A stretch of 33,543 bases of DNA from Roseofilum reptotaenium CS-1145 (GCF_028330985.1 NZ_JAQMUE010000090.1:1-33543); one strand, 5' to 3'. Positions 15,228-24,984 are shown, counted from the stretch's first letter. Numbers and translations are program-made. The notes: generated from the letters alone by a model not told the origin.

Positions 15228-15437
15228 TTACCATTGGCTGAACGTAGCCTGATTCGTGGTAACGTCCTGTTCCTGTTGCACTTGGGCAAAATACTCAGCC
15301 GTTGGTTCGACTTTGAGTACATGACCGAGTTGAGCTTCAATGGCTGCGGTCACTTCTGCACAGGACGATCCAACAATGCCAGTAACGGTTTCTTTTACCC
15401 GACCATCCGGGTAAATGATGAACTCTAGGGTTTCCAT
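15228..15437 (-). CDS. DUF2997 small protein
   Basis: This 69-residue protein begins METLEFIIYPDGRVKETVTG and continues IVGSSCAEVTAAIEAQLG, the DUF2997 pattern with one conserved Cys. These small proteins precede Ycf35 and a ferredoxin in cyanobacteria. The internal ATG at 15437 is preferred because AGGGA lies about ten bases upstream, and the extra eight codons of the longer frame look like leader. It is the first gene of the three-gene operon, and its promoter should lie in 15438-15752. Confidence 0.82.
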   Translation of the reverse strand: METLEFIIYPDGRVKETVTGIVGSSCAEVTAAIEAQLGHVLKVEPTAEYFAQVQQEQDVTTNQATFSQW

Positions 15438-15538
15438 GTGAATTTGTCCCTGATAAACCAAGCCTATGGTTCTTGCTTAAAGGCATGAACCGGACTTTTA
15501 GTTGCATCATAACGACGCAAATCGTAACAAAAATTATG

Positions 15539-15555
15539 ACACACTTGAAGTGTGT
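15539..15555. promoter_or_regulatory. 17-bp palindrome in a divergent promoter region
   Basis: ACACACT-TGA-AGTGTGT is perfectly symmetrical. It is about 100 bases upstream of the DUF2997 start and about 200 bases upstream of bioU. It has the shape of a dimer-binding operator, but its factor and its -35/-10 context are not shown. Confidence 0.4.
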
Positions 15556-15752
15556 TCTCAATTATTGGTCAGTGTGACGCAAGTTTCTCAAATCGTCAAG
15601 AATCCTAGGATATAAGGATTTGAGGGTTCACTGTCGAAGATATAAATCGTTATCATTTGTAATTATTTCTTATAAGGGCTATAGGCGAAGGAATCACGCC
15701 CAATGGTTGATAATGGAGGATTAGTCTGGTTCAAAAAATTGGTGTAACGATA

Positions 15753-16754
15753 ATGAACAACCAAAATATTGGGGTGATGCATGTTGGTGTTTTGGGCTTT
15801 GGCGGTTTGGGACAAGCTGCGGCTAAGGTTTTGGCTCCCAAAGGGGAAATGCGGTTAACGGCGGTGGCTGACCATAAGGGCTATGCTTACAATCCAGAGG
15901 GGTTAGATGGGGATGTTTGCGCTCAAGTGTATGGAGATCGCCATTCTGTGGGATATTTAGAGCCATGGGGAATCCTGAGCGAGAATAGCATTGCTGATTT
16001 GATCCAACAGGCTTCTGTGGTAGACGGTTATTTTCTAGCGCTTCCCAATCTCCCCAACACTTTCATGGCAGATGTGGCTCGGCAGTTTATTGCCTCCGGT
16101 TGGCAAGGGGTGCTGGTGGATGCCCTCAAACGCACCAGTGCCGTAGAACAACTGCTAGAGTTACAAGATGAGTTGCAACAAGCTGGCATTACCTACATGA
16201 CTGGATGTGGCGCAACTCCTGGTTTACTGACTGCTGCTGCTGCTCTAGCTGCCCAAAGTTATGCTGAAATTCATTCGTGTAAAATCACTTTTGGGGTGGG
16301 TATTGCCAATTGGGAAGCTTATCGGGCAACCATTCGCGAAGATATTGCCCATATGCCTGGCTATGATGTGGAGAAAGCACGAGCGATGAGTGATGCCGAA
16401 GTTGAGGCGCTCTTGGATAAAACTAACGGTATTCTGGCTTTAGAAAATATGGAACATGCCGATGATATTATGCTGGAATTAGCTGGAATCTGCGATCGCT
16501 CCTGCGTATCCGTCGGTGGTATTGTCGATACCCGTAACCCCAAAAAACCCCTCAGTACCAACGTCCAAATCACGGGACGCACCTTTGAAGGCAAAATTTC
16601 TACCCATACCTTCACATTAGGTGATGAAACCAGCATGGCGGCCAACGTTTGCGGGCCAGCTTTTGGCTATCTCAAAGCCGGAATTTCTTTCCATCGTCGC
16701 GGTATCCACGGACTCTTTACTGCTGCTGAAGTCATGCCCCAATTTGTCCGCTAG
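15753..16754 (+). CDS. bioU: BioU, (S)-8-amino-7-oxononanoate synthase
   Basis: This 333-residue protein looks like a saccharopine dehydrogenase-type NAD(P)-binding enzyme: [17 protein letters not shown] is the Rossmann glycine motif, near residue 12. It matches BioU, which in Synechocystis makes 8-amino-7-oxononanoate for biotin by consuming a lysine of its own chain. The lysine-containing motif '[13 protein letters not shown]' is present (Lys 126 here), as are '[18 protein letters not shown]', '[16 protein letters not shown]' and '[20 protein letters not shown]'. The alternative ATG at 15777 aligns better with the short N-terminus of the family; the longer start is given as the open-frame default. 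No other bio gene is nearby. Confidence 0.87.
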   Translation: MNNQNIGVMHVGVLGFGGLGQAAAKVLAPKGEMRLTAVADHKGYAYNPEGLDGDVCAQVYGDRHSVGYLEPWGILSENSIADLIQQASVVDGYFLALPNLPNTFMADVARQFIASGWQGVLVDALKRTSAVEQLLELQDELQQAGITYMTGCGATPGLLTAAAALAAQSYAEIHSCKITFGVGIANWEAYRATIREDIAHMPGYDVEKARAMSDAEVEALLDKTNGILALENMEHADDIMLELAGICDRSCVSVGGIVDTRNPKKPLSTNVQITGRTFEGKISTHTFTLGDETSMAANVCGPAFGYLKAGISFHRRGIHGLFTAAEVMPQFVR

Positions 16755-16780
16755 ATGAGGATTTGCCCTCACTGATGGCG

Positions 16781-16811
16781 ATCGAGTAGAGTGTCCATAA
16801 CCCTACTCGAT
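16781..16811 (+). terminator. Possible bioU terminator hairpin
   Basis: ATCGAGTAG (16781-16789) and CTACTCGAT (16803-16811) are perfect 9-bp inverted arms with a 13-base loop, 27 bases after the bioU stop. The following TTCTGCTTGATT is only moderately T-rich, so function as a terminator is uncertain. The rest of 16812-17049 shows no gene that I can support. Confidence 0.45.
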
Positions 16812-17049
16812 TCTGCTTGATTAATTTCCAAGATTCCTCATACGAAATCATAACAACTATAGCTAATATTCAAGGATTTGATAGGATTGATTCTTCAGAG
16901 GTGAATTCCTCTCATTCCCTGGTTTATGGCGTGTTTATAGGAAAATAATATTCTATTTCTACTCTATGATTTTCAAGTTTCATGCTTACATGGGAATGCA
17001 TGTTTGTACTATCATAGACTCCTGGATGAGAAGTTTTAGGTGAACAAAT

Positions 17050-17967
17050 ATGCCACAACAGGCTATAGCAAAATCATTAGACTCTCAAAGGAGAAAAGGG
17101 AGTAGCGACAACTCCCTAGTTCAGCCGTTCCTAAAATGGGCAGGAGGGAAAAGAAAATTGTTCCCAGTTATCAAAAAGTATATTCCACAAAAGTATGGTC
17201 AATACTATGAGCCGTTTATTGGTGCAGGTGCAGTTTTGTTCTCACTTCAGCCAGCCAAGAGCATTATTAATGATACAAATCCTGAACTAATTAATTGTTA
17301 CAAAATAATTAGAGATGATTCTGATGAACTGCTTATGGCTTGCAAGGAACATGAGAGAAATAACTCAAAAGAATATTACTATACATTGCGCAGTCAAGAT
17401 AGATGTTCTACGTTCAAGCAATTATCACCAGTCGAACGAGCAGCACGGCTAATCTATTTAAATAAAACTTGTTTTAATGGATTATTTCGGGTGAATAGTA
17501 AAGGGCAATTTAATGTCCCCTATGGAAATTATATAAATCCTGCTATAGCAGATCCGGTTACGATAAAGGCAGTTAGTGCCTTTCTCAATCGCAGATCAGT
17601 TAGAATCTATGAAGGTGATTTTGAGGATGCAGTCTCAACTACAAAGAAAGGAGACTTGGTTTATTTTGATCCTCCATACTATCCCATTTCTGAAACATCA
17701 TCTTTCACAGGATATAGTGTGGATGGTTTTGGGCAGAGGGAGCAGGAAAGACTGAAGCTAGTATGCGATCGGTTATCCGATCAAGGTTGTAATGTATTGA
17801 TCAGCAATTCTAATGCTCCATTAATTCGTGAGTTATACCGCGATTCTCGCTATGAAGTTGTTGAAGTTAAAGCTTCACGGGCAATCAATGCAGTTGGCTC
17901 GAAAAGAGGGAAAATTCTAGAATTATTGATTTATAACAAGTATGAGTGCAAACCTGTTGAAAAATGA
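17050..17967 (+). CDS. dam: Dam-type DNA adenine methylase
   Basis: This 305-residue N6-adenine methyltransferase has the D12/Dam order. The AdoMet motif FLKWAGGKRKL is at residues 27-37, followed by 'YYEPFIGAGAV', the target-recognition middle, 'DLVYFDPPYYP' with DPPY at 207-210, and 'VLISNSNAPLIRELY'. Its layout and 'SSFTGYS.DGF...EQERL' resemble M.DpnII/Dam-class enzymes that modify GATC, but specificity is inferred. No restriction endonuclease gene is adjacent, so it looks solitary. The gene is AT-rich and poor in HIP1 octamers, unlike its neighbours, which is a sign of possible transfer. It is preceded by a weak site (TTTTAGGTGAACAAATATG). Confidence 0.88.
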   Translation: MPQQAIAKSLDSQRRKGSSDNSLVQPFLKWAGGKRKLFPVIKKYIPQKYGQYYEPFIGAGAVLFSLQPAKSIINDTNPELINCYKIIRDDSDELLMACKEHERNNSKEYYYTLRSQDRCSTFKQLSPVERAARLIYLNKTCFNGLFRVNSKGQFNVPYGNYINPAIADPVTIKAVSAFLNRRSVRIYEGDFEDAVSTTKKGDLVYFDPPYYPISETSSFTGYSVDGFGQREQERLKLVCDRLSDQGCNVLISNSNAPLIRELYRDSRYEVVEVKASRAINAVGSKRGKILELLIYNKYECKPVEK

Positions 17968-18000
17968 AATAGCCCTCCTTAAAAAAGTGGTGGCTGTTTC
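17966..18000 (-). terminator. Terminator between dam and the Uma2 remnant
   Basis: GAAATAGCC (17966-17974) and GGCTGTTTC (17992-18000) form a 9-bp stem with one G-U pair. On the minus strand it is followed by ATTTTTC, giving a typical Rho-independent terminator for the gene ending at 18002. It overlaps the dam stop codon. Confidence 0.6.
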
Positions 18001-18001
18001 A

Positions 18002-18587
18002 TTAATCTTCTTTAATATCCAAAGATTGAATCTGCTCAGAAAACCAATTGGCAACGGTGATATTACTGGCTTCTTGTAGATGAAGAAGGGTTTGTTCAAG
18101 AAGAGCTATGGGTAAGCCAGATAAACCTTGGAAATAATCGCACTCTTTATATTGGTTATCGTCTTGTAGCTTGAAGGCAAACACTCGCTATCCTTTAACA
18201 TCAATCACCCAATATTCAAGGATACCGAAAGAAGCATACAAGTGTTTTTTCTGATCCAAATCGCTCGATAAGGTGGTATCGGAAATTTCACCAACCAGAT
18301 CGATCTAAATCAATATAGCGTTGGTCTTCAGGATTCCAGGTGAGATAATTGTCTCCAATATAGAGAACTAGATCGGGTGCAGCAGCACTGTGTTGCGATT
18401 TTTCTAGTAAACAGTCACCAAAAGAGCTAAAGTTTTGATTTTGCTTTTGACTGCACCAGATCCAAAAAAATATGGTGAATAAATCGCCAGTATTGCAGTT
18501 ATTTATTCCGTCTGAACCCATCTGGACTAAGAGTTTATATTGGTAGTAGTATAGCTTGATTTTTCGGGACAGTCGCGATCGCGCCAA
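18002..18587 (-). pseudogene. Broken Uma2-family endonuclease gene
   Basis: Three reading-frame pieces add up to one Uma2/DUF820 protein. On the minus strand, 'APDLVLYIGDNYLTWNPEDQ' (with 'RYIDLDRSG') runs into a frame change. The next frame continues 'LVGEISDTTLSSDLDQKKHL', 'YASFGILEYWVIDVKG', then an in-frame TAG at about 18185-18190. After it, 'RVFAFKLQDDNQYKE' and 'FQGLSGLPIALLEQTLLHL' complete the family end. Uma2 proteins are PD-(D/E)XK nuclease-fold proteins amplified in cyanobacteria, with no general function known. The frameshift and stop make this copy inactive unless recoded. Further non-ATG coding-like sequence continues upstream to about 18660. Confidence 0.75.
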
Positions 18588-18769
18588 ACCTCATCGTTTG
18601 CCCAACTACAGTGTTGCCAGAATGGTAAGAAAACTTCAGTTTGGCGAGGGTTACAGATGAGGGAAGTTATAAGATTAATCGTAATAGGGTTTTTGTTAGA
18701 GCAATAGATAACTGCGGGTACTTGTATGCTATATTAACGAATTGGTGACTTACAATATGAGAATGCTCT

Positions 18770-20776
18770 ATGGCATTTTCATCTCAAATGAAAAAATACC
18801 TAGGATTGCTATCTACTTTAATTATTACCGGATTCTCGTCAAGTGCGGCACTGGCATCCCCGGAACCGGATCGAACCGTCTCCTGTGATGTACTGGTAGT
18901 GGGTGGGGGACTGGCAGGTACGGCGACTGCTTATGAGGCGTTGCTCGGAGGTAAAACGGTTTGCCTGACGGAGTTGACGGACTGGGTAGGGGGTCAAATT
19001 TCTTCCCAGGGAACTTCGGCGTTAGATGAGAGAACGACACAAAGAGCGCAATTGTTTTATTCTCGCGGGTATTTGGAGTTGCGCGATCGCATCTTCCAAA
19101 CCTATGGCAAGCTAAATCCAGGTGAGTGTTGGGTGAGTGTCTCCTGCTTTCTACCGAAAGATGGTCATTTGATCCTGATGGAGATGCTGGAAACTGCGGC
19201 AAAACAGGGGAAAGGGACGCTGCATTGGTATCCCAATACGGTGGTGAAAGACTTGGATTATAATGGCGATCGCACCCTCATTCAAGCAGCAAGTGCCATT
19301 CAACACCAAGCCGCACCAGGCGCACCGCCCCTAAATACCCGCTTTCTCTCCCAAACCCTAGAAGATGCTTATACTTACGACAATTCCGAGTATCTGACTA
19401 AAAGTATTATCCGCTTCATTGCACCCCAAGATAAACCCTGGTATGTCATCGATGCGACGGAAACCGGGGAATTAATTGGACTCACCAATATTCCTCACCG
19501 TTTGGGGATCGATCCGCGATCGCCCCTAGAACCCTCTTCATCGAGTGAAACCGGCAATCCCTACTGTACCCAAGGCTTTACCTACACCTTCGCCATGGAA
19601 ACCATGGACGAACCTCAACCCCAGGTGATGCCAGACTTTTATCCCCAATATGCCCCTTACTATAGCTACGAATTAGAGCGCCTAGCCAGTTTTGATCTAG
19701 TGTTTACCTATCGCCGGATCTGGAGTCCAACCACAGGAGAAGCCACGAAATTTAGAGGCATTGGTTTTACAAAACCCACCCCTGGGGATATCGGGATGCA
19801 AAACTGGACATGGGGCAATGATTACCGTCCAGGGACTTCAATCGATAACTTTATTTATACTCCAAACCAACTGCAAGCCACCGGTCAATTGCAGCCTGGG
19901 GGATGGCTGGGAGGACTGCGCGTTGATGCCTTACGCAAAGCCGAAGAACATGCTTTGGGATTTTATTACTGGTTAGTGGCGGGAACCACGGATTCCCAAT
20001 TGGGAGATGGATTTAAAGAACTCCATCCCAATTATCGCTTTTTATCTGGGTTAGACTCCCCCATGGGAACCGCTCATGGACTGTCGAAATATCCCTATAT
20101 GCGTGAAGGACGACGGATTATTGGTCGTCCCAGTTGGGCCCATCCTGATGGATTTACCATCTGGGAAATCGATATTTCTCGCCAGGGATATACCGATGAC
20201 TATTATAGCCAAGCCTTACCCCCAGAGGAATACAGAGCCTTTCGAGCGGCGATCGCCGGATTAGAGGCGATCGAGGTTCTGCAATCTGATGCCCTACCTA
20301 ACCCTCCCCAACGTCGCACCCGCTCCACTATCTTTCCAGATTCTGTTGGCATTGGTCACTATGCGATCGACTTTCACCCCTGCATGACGCAAAGTCCTCC
20401 GGAAAAACCCGGTAACACCGAGCGCGAAGGAGAACGTCAAGGCGCAGGGACGGCTTACCCCTTCCAAATTCCCCTGAGAGCTATGATTCCCCAACAATTA
20501 AATAACCTGTTAATTGCCGGTAAAAGTATCGCCGCCAGCCATATTGCGGCGGCTGCCTATCGGGTGCATTCCTTTGAATGGTCAGTTGGTGCAGCAGCCG
20601 GGAATACGGCCGTTTTTGCCCTCGAAAACGATCTGATGCCTTATGAATTGGTCGATAATTTACCCGCACCAGAACCCCAATTAGAAGTCTTGCAACAACG
20701 GTTAGTGAATCAAGGGAATCCGATCGCTTTTCCCAATACCTCAATTCTGAATGAAAATTGGGACAGTTGGCAGTAA
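18770..20776 (+). CDS. Secreted FAD-dependent oxidoreductase
   Basis: This 668-residue protein has an export signal (M..KKYLGLLSTLIITGFSSS, cleaved near ALA-SPEPD). The FAD Rossmann motif 'CDVLVVGGGLAGTATAYEAL' is at residues 39-58. 'LTELTDWVGGQISSQGTSAL' follows, and the family end is 'NLLIAGKSIAASHIAAAAYR' near 580-600. This is the FAD_oxidored family; the reaction is unknown. Placement outside the cytoplasm would need export of a folded flavoprotein, yet no twin arginine is seen, so FAD may be loaded in the periplasm. Met 7 (18788) would give the tighter signal peptide and is an equally likely start. Confidence 0.82.
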   Translation: MAFSSQMKKYLGLLSTLIITGFSSSAALASPEPDRTVSCDVLVVGGGLAGTATAYEALLGGKTVCLTELTDWVGGQISSQGTSALDERTTQRAQLFYSRGYLELRDRIFQTYGKLNPGECWVSVSCFLPKDGHLILMEMLETAAKQGKGTLHWYPNTVVKDLDYNGDRTLIQAASAIQHQAAPGAPPLNTRFLSQTLEDAYTYDNSEYLTKSIIRFIAPQDKPWYVIDATETGELIGLTNIPHRLGIDPRSPLEPSSSSETGNPYCTQGFTYTFAMETMDEPQPQVMPDFYPQYAPYYSYELERLASFDLVFTYRRIWSPTTGEATKFRGIGFTKPTPGDIGMQNWTWGNDYRPGTSIDNFIYTPNQLQATGQLQPGGWLGGLRVDALRKAEEHALGFYYWLVAGTTDSQLGDGFKELHPNYRFLSGLDSPMGTAHGLSKYPYMREGRRIIGRPSWAHPDGFTIWEIDISRQGYTDDYYSQALPPEEYRAFRAAIAGLEAIEVLQSDALPNPPQRRTRSTIFPDSVGIGHYAIDFHPCMTQSPPEKPGNTEREGERQGAGTAYPFQIPLRAMIPQQLNNLLIAGKSIAASHIAAAAYRVHSFEWSVGAAAGNTAVFALENDLMPYELVDNLPAPEPQLEVLQQRLVNQGNPIAFPNTSILNENWDSWQ

Positions 20777-21061
20777 ATCTCGTTATGGAGTGCAATCTGT
20801 CTATGATAAAGTGAGCAATAAACTTGTAATTGATGGGAAAAATCACCAATCAAAAAACAATATTTTCTGTGACCTTTAAGGATTTACCCACTCTAAAAAT
20901 CACTATCCAAATTATACCGATCTCCCTAAACCAGTAATAATAGTCTTTTGTTAGTTGTCACCAATGAAGTGAGTGGCACCACTACAATTTATGTCATTGA
21001 AGAAACAGGGTTTGTCCCCCAACTCGGCATGAGAGGTGATTTTTAGCCAAATTAAACGGAT
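20777..21061 (+). other. Spacer with possible decayed coding sequence
   Basis: Several plus-strand frames read protein-like stretches but are broken by stops: 'SRYGVQSVYDKVSNKLVIDG' (from about 20780), 'NHYPNYTDLPKPVIIV' (about 20900-20950) and 'LLVVTNEVSGTTTIYVIEET' (about 20950-21010). They could be one decayed gene read through frameshifts. I do not recognise its family, and a chance origin is possible. No regulatory element is evident. Confidence 0.3.
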
Positions 21062-24000
21062 TCAGACATCATCAGGGGGTTGATAACGGATGCTTTCACC
21101 TTCAATATCTTGAGCAGGAGGTGGGGTATATACAATCGTTTCAGTCCCATCATCATCATATTGATCTCCATCGCCATCCGGAATTTGATCGGGCATATAG
21201 GCAGCCGTGAGCAGATGCTCGATCTCTTCTGGAGCGTCTATATCTTCAATTGTTGATTGGTCTGACCGATTGAAATACGATCCCGATTCAAAGGCTACTG
21301 TTTCGTCTTCAGCGATTTCAATTGGGGGTAAGAAATCTGAATCAGACGGTACTTGGGGCAGATTGGAGTTGTTTTCGTTTTCTGTCCAACTGGCTTCTTG
21401 GTAGGCACAATATTGTTCCCAAGTCCAAAAGACTCCTTGGGATTGAATGAAATTATGATGTTGGGGATCGATGAGTGCCTGGTAGAGACAAGCGTTGCTA
21501 AAGTTAGTCTCTTCTAAAACCGTGCCTTGTAATTTGGCTCCAGCTAGGTTAGCCATGCTCAGATTAGCTCTTGATAGGTTGGCGTTGGATAGGTCAGCAC
21601 CGGATAAGTCCGCACCAGATAGGTTGGCTTCTTGGAGTTGGGCCCCACTCAGGTTGGCTCCTTGGAGGTTCGCACCCTGGAGGTTAGTGTTTTGCAGGTG
21701 ACTTTTGGGTAAGATGGCGTGTTGTAAGTTGACCCAAGGAAGCTGAAGGTGATGGAAGTCTCGTCCCAGACGTTGCCAAAAGGTGAGGGGGGCTAAGATC
21801 GATGCTCGGCCAGCTAAAGTGAGGAGTTGATTGGGGTTGTACGGAAGCCAACGGCCCAGGGTTGTGGCCCCAATTTGCAGCTTGAGATCAATGGTAAGGC
21901 GATCGGGGATACCACAGGGGTAGAAGGAAGTAGACGTAGCACGAGCGAAGACGGCGATCAGAAGAAGGAGATTGATACCAAGGATGGCATCCACTTGCAG
22001 GATATTGATGGGGTTTCCAAGGGATTGGAAGCGATCGTGAGCTTGTTTGGGGATGGAGGTGTTAATCCATTGGGCTTGGCAGTAGCTGGCCCAGAACCGA
22101 TCCAACCGATCGCACAGAGTGCTTAAATTGAAAGACTGGGGATAATTGTTTTGCTCTCGTTGCAGTCGCTCTAGCAGTAGGTCTTCACTATTGTAAGGGA
22201 GCAGGCCAAATCCGAGCAGAGGATAGAGGATTTGGGCAATGGCGTGCAGGTCAAATTCTTGACTGGGATCGAGGAGAGGCTGAAGTTGTTTGGCGATCGC
22301 CTCAATGGCTAAGTATTCACCGAAGCTACGATGGGTAAATTGATATCCAATGGTTTGCCGGTGGGGTTTTGGGGTCTCCTGAAATAAAAAGGAGGGTAAA
22401 TCTAAGGGTTCAGATTCGGTAAGGTTCAGTTTAGCTTTCAGGTGAGTGCTGTTGAGGGTCTGTTGTCCACTTTGGAGTAAAATTAGAGCGGCATTTTGGC
22501 ACAGGATACGCAGATTGAAGGGTGAGCGACTTTTGAGAAAACGGGATATAGTTTCTTGCGATCGTCCCGCATGACCTAAACCGATGCGAATCAGTTTTTG
22601 GGTCTGTCTCCCCCGCAATCGTCCGGAGGTAATTTCACCCAGCAACCAGGTCATCATGCGATCGTAGATTTCTAGTTTTACCCCTGGAAACGGAATATCA
22701 ATTAAATCTTTCTCGAAAAAACCATCCCGATGCAAAACACCCAATAGATACAACATTAAGGGTTGGCGCGCCATAGCTGCTAATTCTTTGGCTGCGGTTT
22801 TATTACTGAATAATCCGGCTTGTTTGAGGAAATCAAAATAGGATTTAGCAATTTCCCGACTTTGCAACTTTGACCAATTCTTAAACCATTCTTGCACGGA
22901 TTCTAAATCCATTGGCTCGATCTGAAATCGGGATATCTTCAAGGGAAATCGAGTTTTCAATACCCCATTGAGGAACGCCACATCTGCTTCTGGCTTCTGA
23001 GTGCCCATCCTTTGGATTTTTTGCTCTAAAGCCAAACGGGAACGAAAATCAGACCGACTGGTTAAAACAATTTTATGCCGAGGCCAGCCCCTCGGATCGC
23101 GGTGTTTGTGTTGAAATTGAGCAATTTGTTCGAGTAATTTCTGATAAGGGTCATCCCCCACACACCCATAGGGCATAGAATCCAAACTATCCAAAATGAG
23201 GACGCAAGGGGGAAATCCTGGTTTTAACCAACCATCATTGCGGGTGAATTCTGCTTTTTTAAATGCAGAATCCAAGGTTTCTTCTAGGGAGTTTCCCAAC
23301 TGAATTGAACCGAGGGAAATGACAATCGGCATCCATTCAGGATAGGTTTTTTGGGCAATTTCCGCCGCCCACCATTGACAAAAGCGAGTTTTCCCTAAAC
23401 CAGAGGGGCCCTCAATGAGGGCTAAACTATAGGTATCGGCAAGCTGTTGATTCGCCCAATTGAGTAAGGAAACACTTTTTTCAGATTCTAGACAATTGGT
23501 GGGCAATCCTTTGGGAATAACATATAATTGAGACCAAGAAAATGATTCTTCAAAACAGGGGAAAGCTAGATTGATTCGCAGATCGGCACGATAGAATTCT
23601 CTCGGCAAATCAATGATTGCCCGTGCCCCTGGAGAAGCCACTTCTAAAAGTTCATAATCTCCTACTCCAGCTCCATAAAATCCCTGACTAGAATCGCCAA
23701 TACGGACAAATTTTTGCAGTTGAGGTAAATAAATATGATATTGGGCAACGGTTTTGAGTAATTGTCCGAATAAGCCTTGATGGAGCCGTTGCACTAATAA
23801 TTGGCTCTCCCGATCCTCCGCGCCATTAGCAACTAACCAAGCTTGAATGACTTGATGAATGTGAGCAATAATGGGAGCATGATCTAAATCAGAGAGAATT
23901 TTTTCAGTTTCTAAATCCGTGAGCCGTTTACGGTGAATAATTTCGAGTTGGGAAACCCAAGGGGTCTGCTCAGTTTCGGTGGATGAAGAAGGGGGGAATT

Positions 24001-24451
24001 GAGCGATCCAACTGCGATTTAACCAAGGTTTGCACAGGGTTTCTTCTTGAATCAATAGGTTTTCTAAACCATCAAGATAAGTAATTTCCAGGGCTAACCA
24101 GGTGCTATGATTACGAGGCATTGGTTTATACTGACTTTCGACGTGGATCATGGCACCCGTCAGTTGGCTTAAAGGGCGAAGATGCGATCGCCCAATCGAA
24201 AGAGGTCTTGCCAGAAATTCCGCCAGAATATTGGTGTGGAAACCGGTCAACTGTTCCTCATGTAGGGCTTGCACCAGTCGAAACGCCACACCGGCTAAAT
24301 CAGCTTGGCTTAACTGATGAAGGTTAATTGTAATGGGCGCATCATGAACTCGATCGGGTGTAGAGGTAGATTTAAAGAGGGATAGGCTTGGCTGAATCGA
24401 GCCAAGGCTAAGATGGGATGCTTGAAGCCAATCATAAATCTTGAAGTTCAT
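21062..24451 (-). CDS. STAND/NACHT-type NTPase with pentapeptide repeats
   Basis: This 1129-residue protein is a multidomain signalling NTPase. Residues 1-330 are an N-terminal domain that I do not recognise. The NTPase core follows: Walker A 'EGPSGLGKT' (347-355), Walker B 'VLILDSLD' (417-424) and the 'KIVLTSRSD' sensor strand (460-468). A helical region continues to about 800. Residues about 812-835 are hydrophobic and could be a membrane or core helix. Residues about 910-995 are pentapeptide repeats of A(D/N)LSG type. The tail (from about 1030) is strongly acidic (DGDGDQYDDDG). This domain order is that of STAND proteins used for regulated assembly, including antiviral (Avs-like) and developmental roles; no effector domain is recognised. 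It is divergent from the membrane repeat protein across 533 bases. Confidence 0.75.
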   Translation of the reverse strand: MNFKIYDWLQASHLSLGSIQPSLSLFKSTSTPDRVHDAPITINLHQLSQADLAGVAFRLVQALHEEQLTGFHTNILAEFLARPLSIGRSHLRPLSQLTGAMIHVESQYKPMPRNHSTWLALEITYLDGLENLLIQEETLCKPWLNRSWIAQFPPSSSTETEQTPWVSQLEIIHRKRLTDLETEKILSDLDHAPIIAHIHQVIQAWLVANGAEDRESQLLVQRLHQGLFGQLLKTVAQYHIYLPQLQKFVRIGDSSQGFYGAGVGDYELLEVASPGARAIIDLPREFYRADLRINLAFPCFEESFSWSQLYVIPKGLPTNCLESEKSVSLLNWANQQLADTYSLALIEGPSGLGKTRFCQWWAAEIAQKTYPEWMPIVISLGSIQLGNSLEETLDSAFKKAEFTRNDGWLKPGFPPCVLILDSLDSMPYGCVGDDPYQKLLEQIAQFQHKHRDPRGWPRHKIVLTSRSDFRSRLALEQKIQRMGTQKPEADVAFLNGVLKTRFPLKISRFQIEPMDLESVQEWFKNWSKLQSREIAKSYFDFLKQAGLFSNKTAAKELAAMARQPLMLYLLGVLHRDGFFEKDLIDIPFPGVKLEIYDRMMTWLLGEITSGRLRGRQTQKLIRIGLGHAGRSQETISRFLKSRSPFNLRILCQNAALILLQSGQQTLNSTHLKAKLNLTESEPLDLPSFLFQETPKPHRQTIGYQFTHRSFGEYLAIEAIAKQLQPLLDPSQEFDLHAIAQILYPLLGFGLLPYNSEDLLLERLQREQNNYPQSFNLSTLCDRLDRFWASYCQAQWINTSIPKQAHDRFQSLGNPINILQVDAILGINLLLLIAVFARATSTSFYPCGIPDRLTIDLKLQIGATTLGRWLPYNPNQLLTLAGRASILAPLTFWQRLGRDFHHLQLPWVNLQHAILPKSHLQNTNLQGANLQGANLSGAQLQEANLSGADLSGADLSNANLSRANLSMANLAGAKLQGTVLEETNFSNACLYQALIDPQHHNFIQSQGVFWTWEQYCAYQEASWTENENNSNLPQVPSDSDFLPPIEIAEDETVAFESGSYFNRSDQSTIEDIDAPEEIEHLLTAAYMPDQIPDGDGDQYDDDGTETIVYTPPPAQDIEGESIRYQPPDDV

Positions 24452-24984
24452 TCTACAGGTTGTGGATCGCGAATAGTCTGACGGCTAGTTTTAGAGAAGA
24501 TAAGAAACAAGGCGTTTATTCAGATTACCCCTCCCACGTTAACAATCAAAAGATCTTGATGACATCGGGGGAGGCTCCTGAATTGAGGGATTGACTTCCG
24601 AATAGGAGAACTTGAGAACAATTACCAACGGAAGCTAAGGTCGATCGGGGTGCTTGGCTTAACCGTTATCTTATGACTTAAACTATACAGAACTAAGGTT
24701 AGAGGACACAAGAGTGAGTGTGGCATAGGCTCTTTCAAGGATTTTAAAGACCAAAACCCATTACACTAAACAACGGTTAAACTCTAGAACAAGACCAGAG
24801 ACCCTAGGCTACTCTGGTTAGTCTATATCTAATATTTGGCGATCGCCCTGGACTCGATCCGGATTTCCCCCTGTGAATGCGGATTGGCCTCTTTTCTAAA
24901 CGATTGAAACCTAGTTTAATGACTTAAATTACATCTGCGTCTTCTTTATTAAGTACATTCGTTATCCCGTTTCTCCCAAGGTCT
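24452..24984. other. 533-base divergent promoter region
   Basis: This lies between the STAND NTPase and the membrane repeat protein, transcribed away from each other. It must hold promoters for both. I see one HIP1 octamer region (GGCGATCGCC, about 24838-24847), a 6-bp-stem hairpin CCAGAG-N11-CTCTGG (24795-24817) and no protein frame worth calling. No tRNA-like T-loop was found. Confidence 0.45.

Noticed and set aside
24640-24720. Pho-box-like CTTAACCG / CTTAAACT pair in the STAND upstream region
   Set aside because: Their starts are 19 bases apart rather than 11 or 22, and one unit does not fit the consensus.
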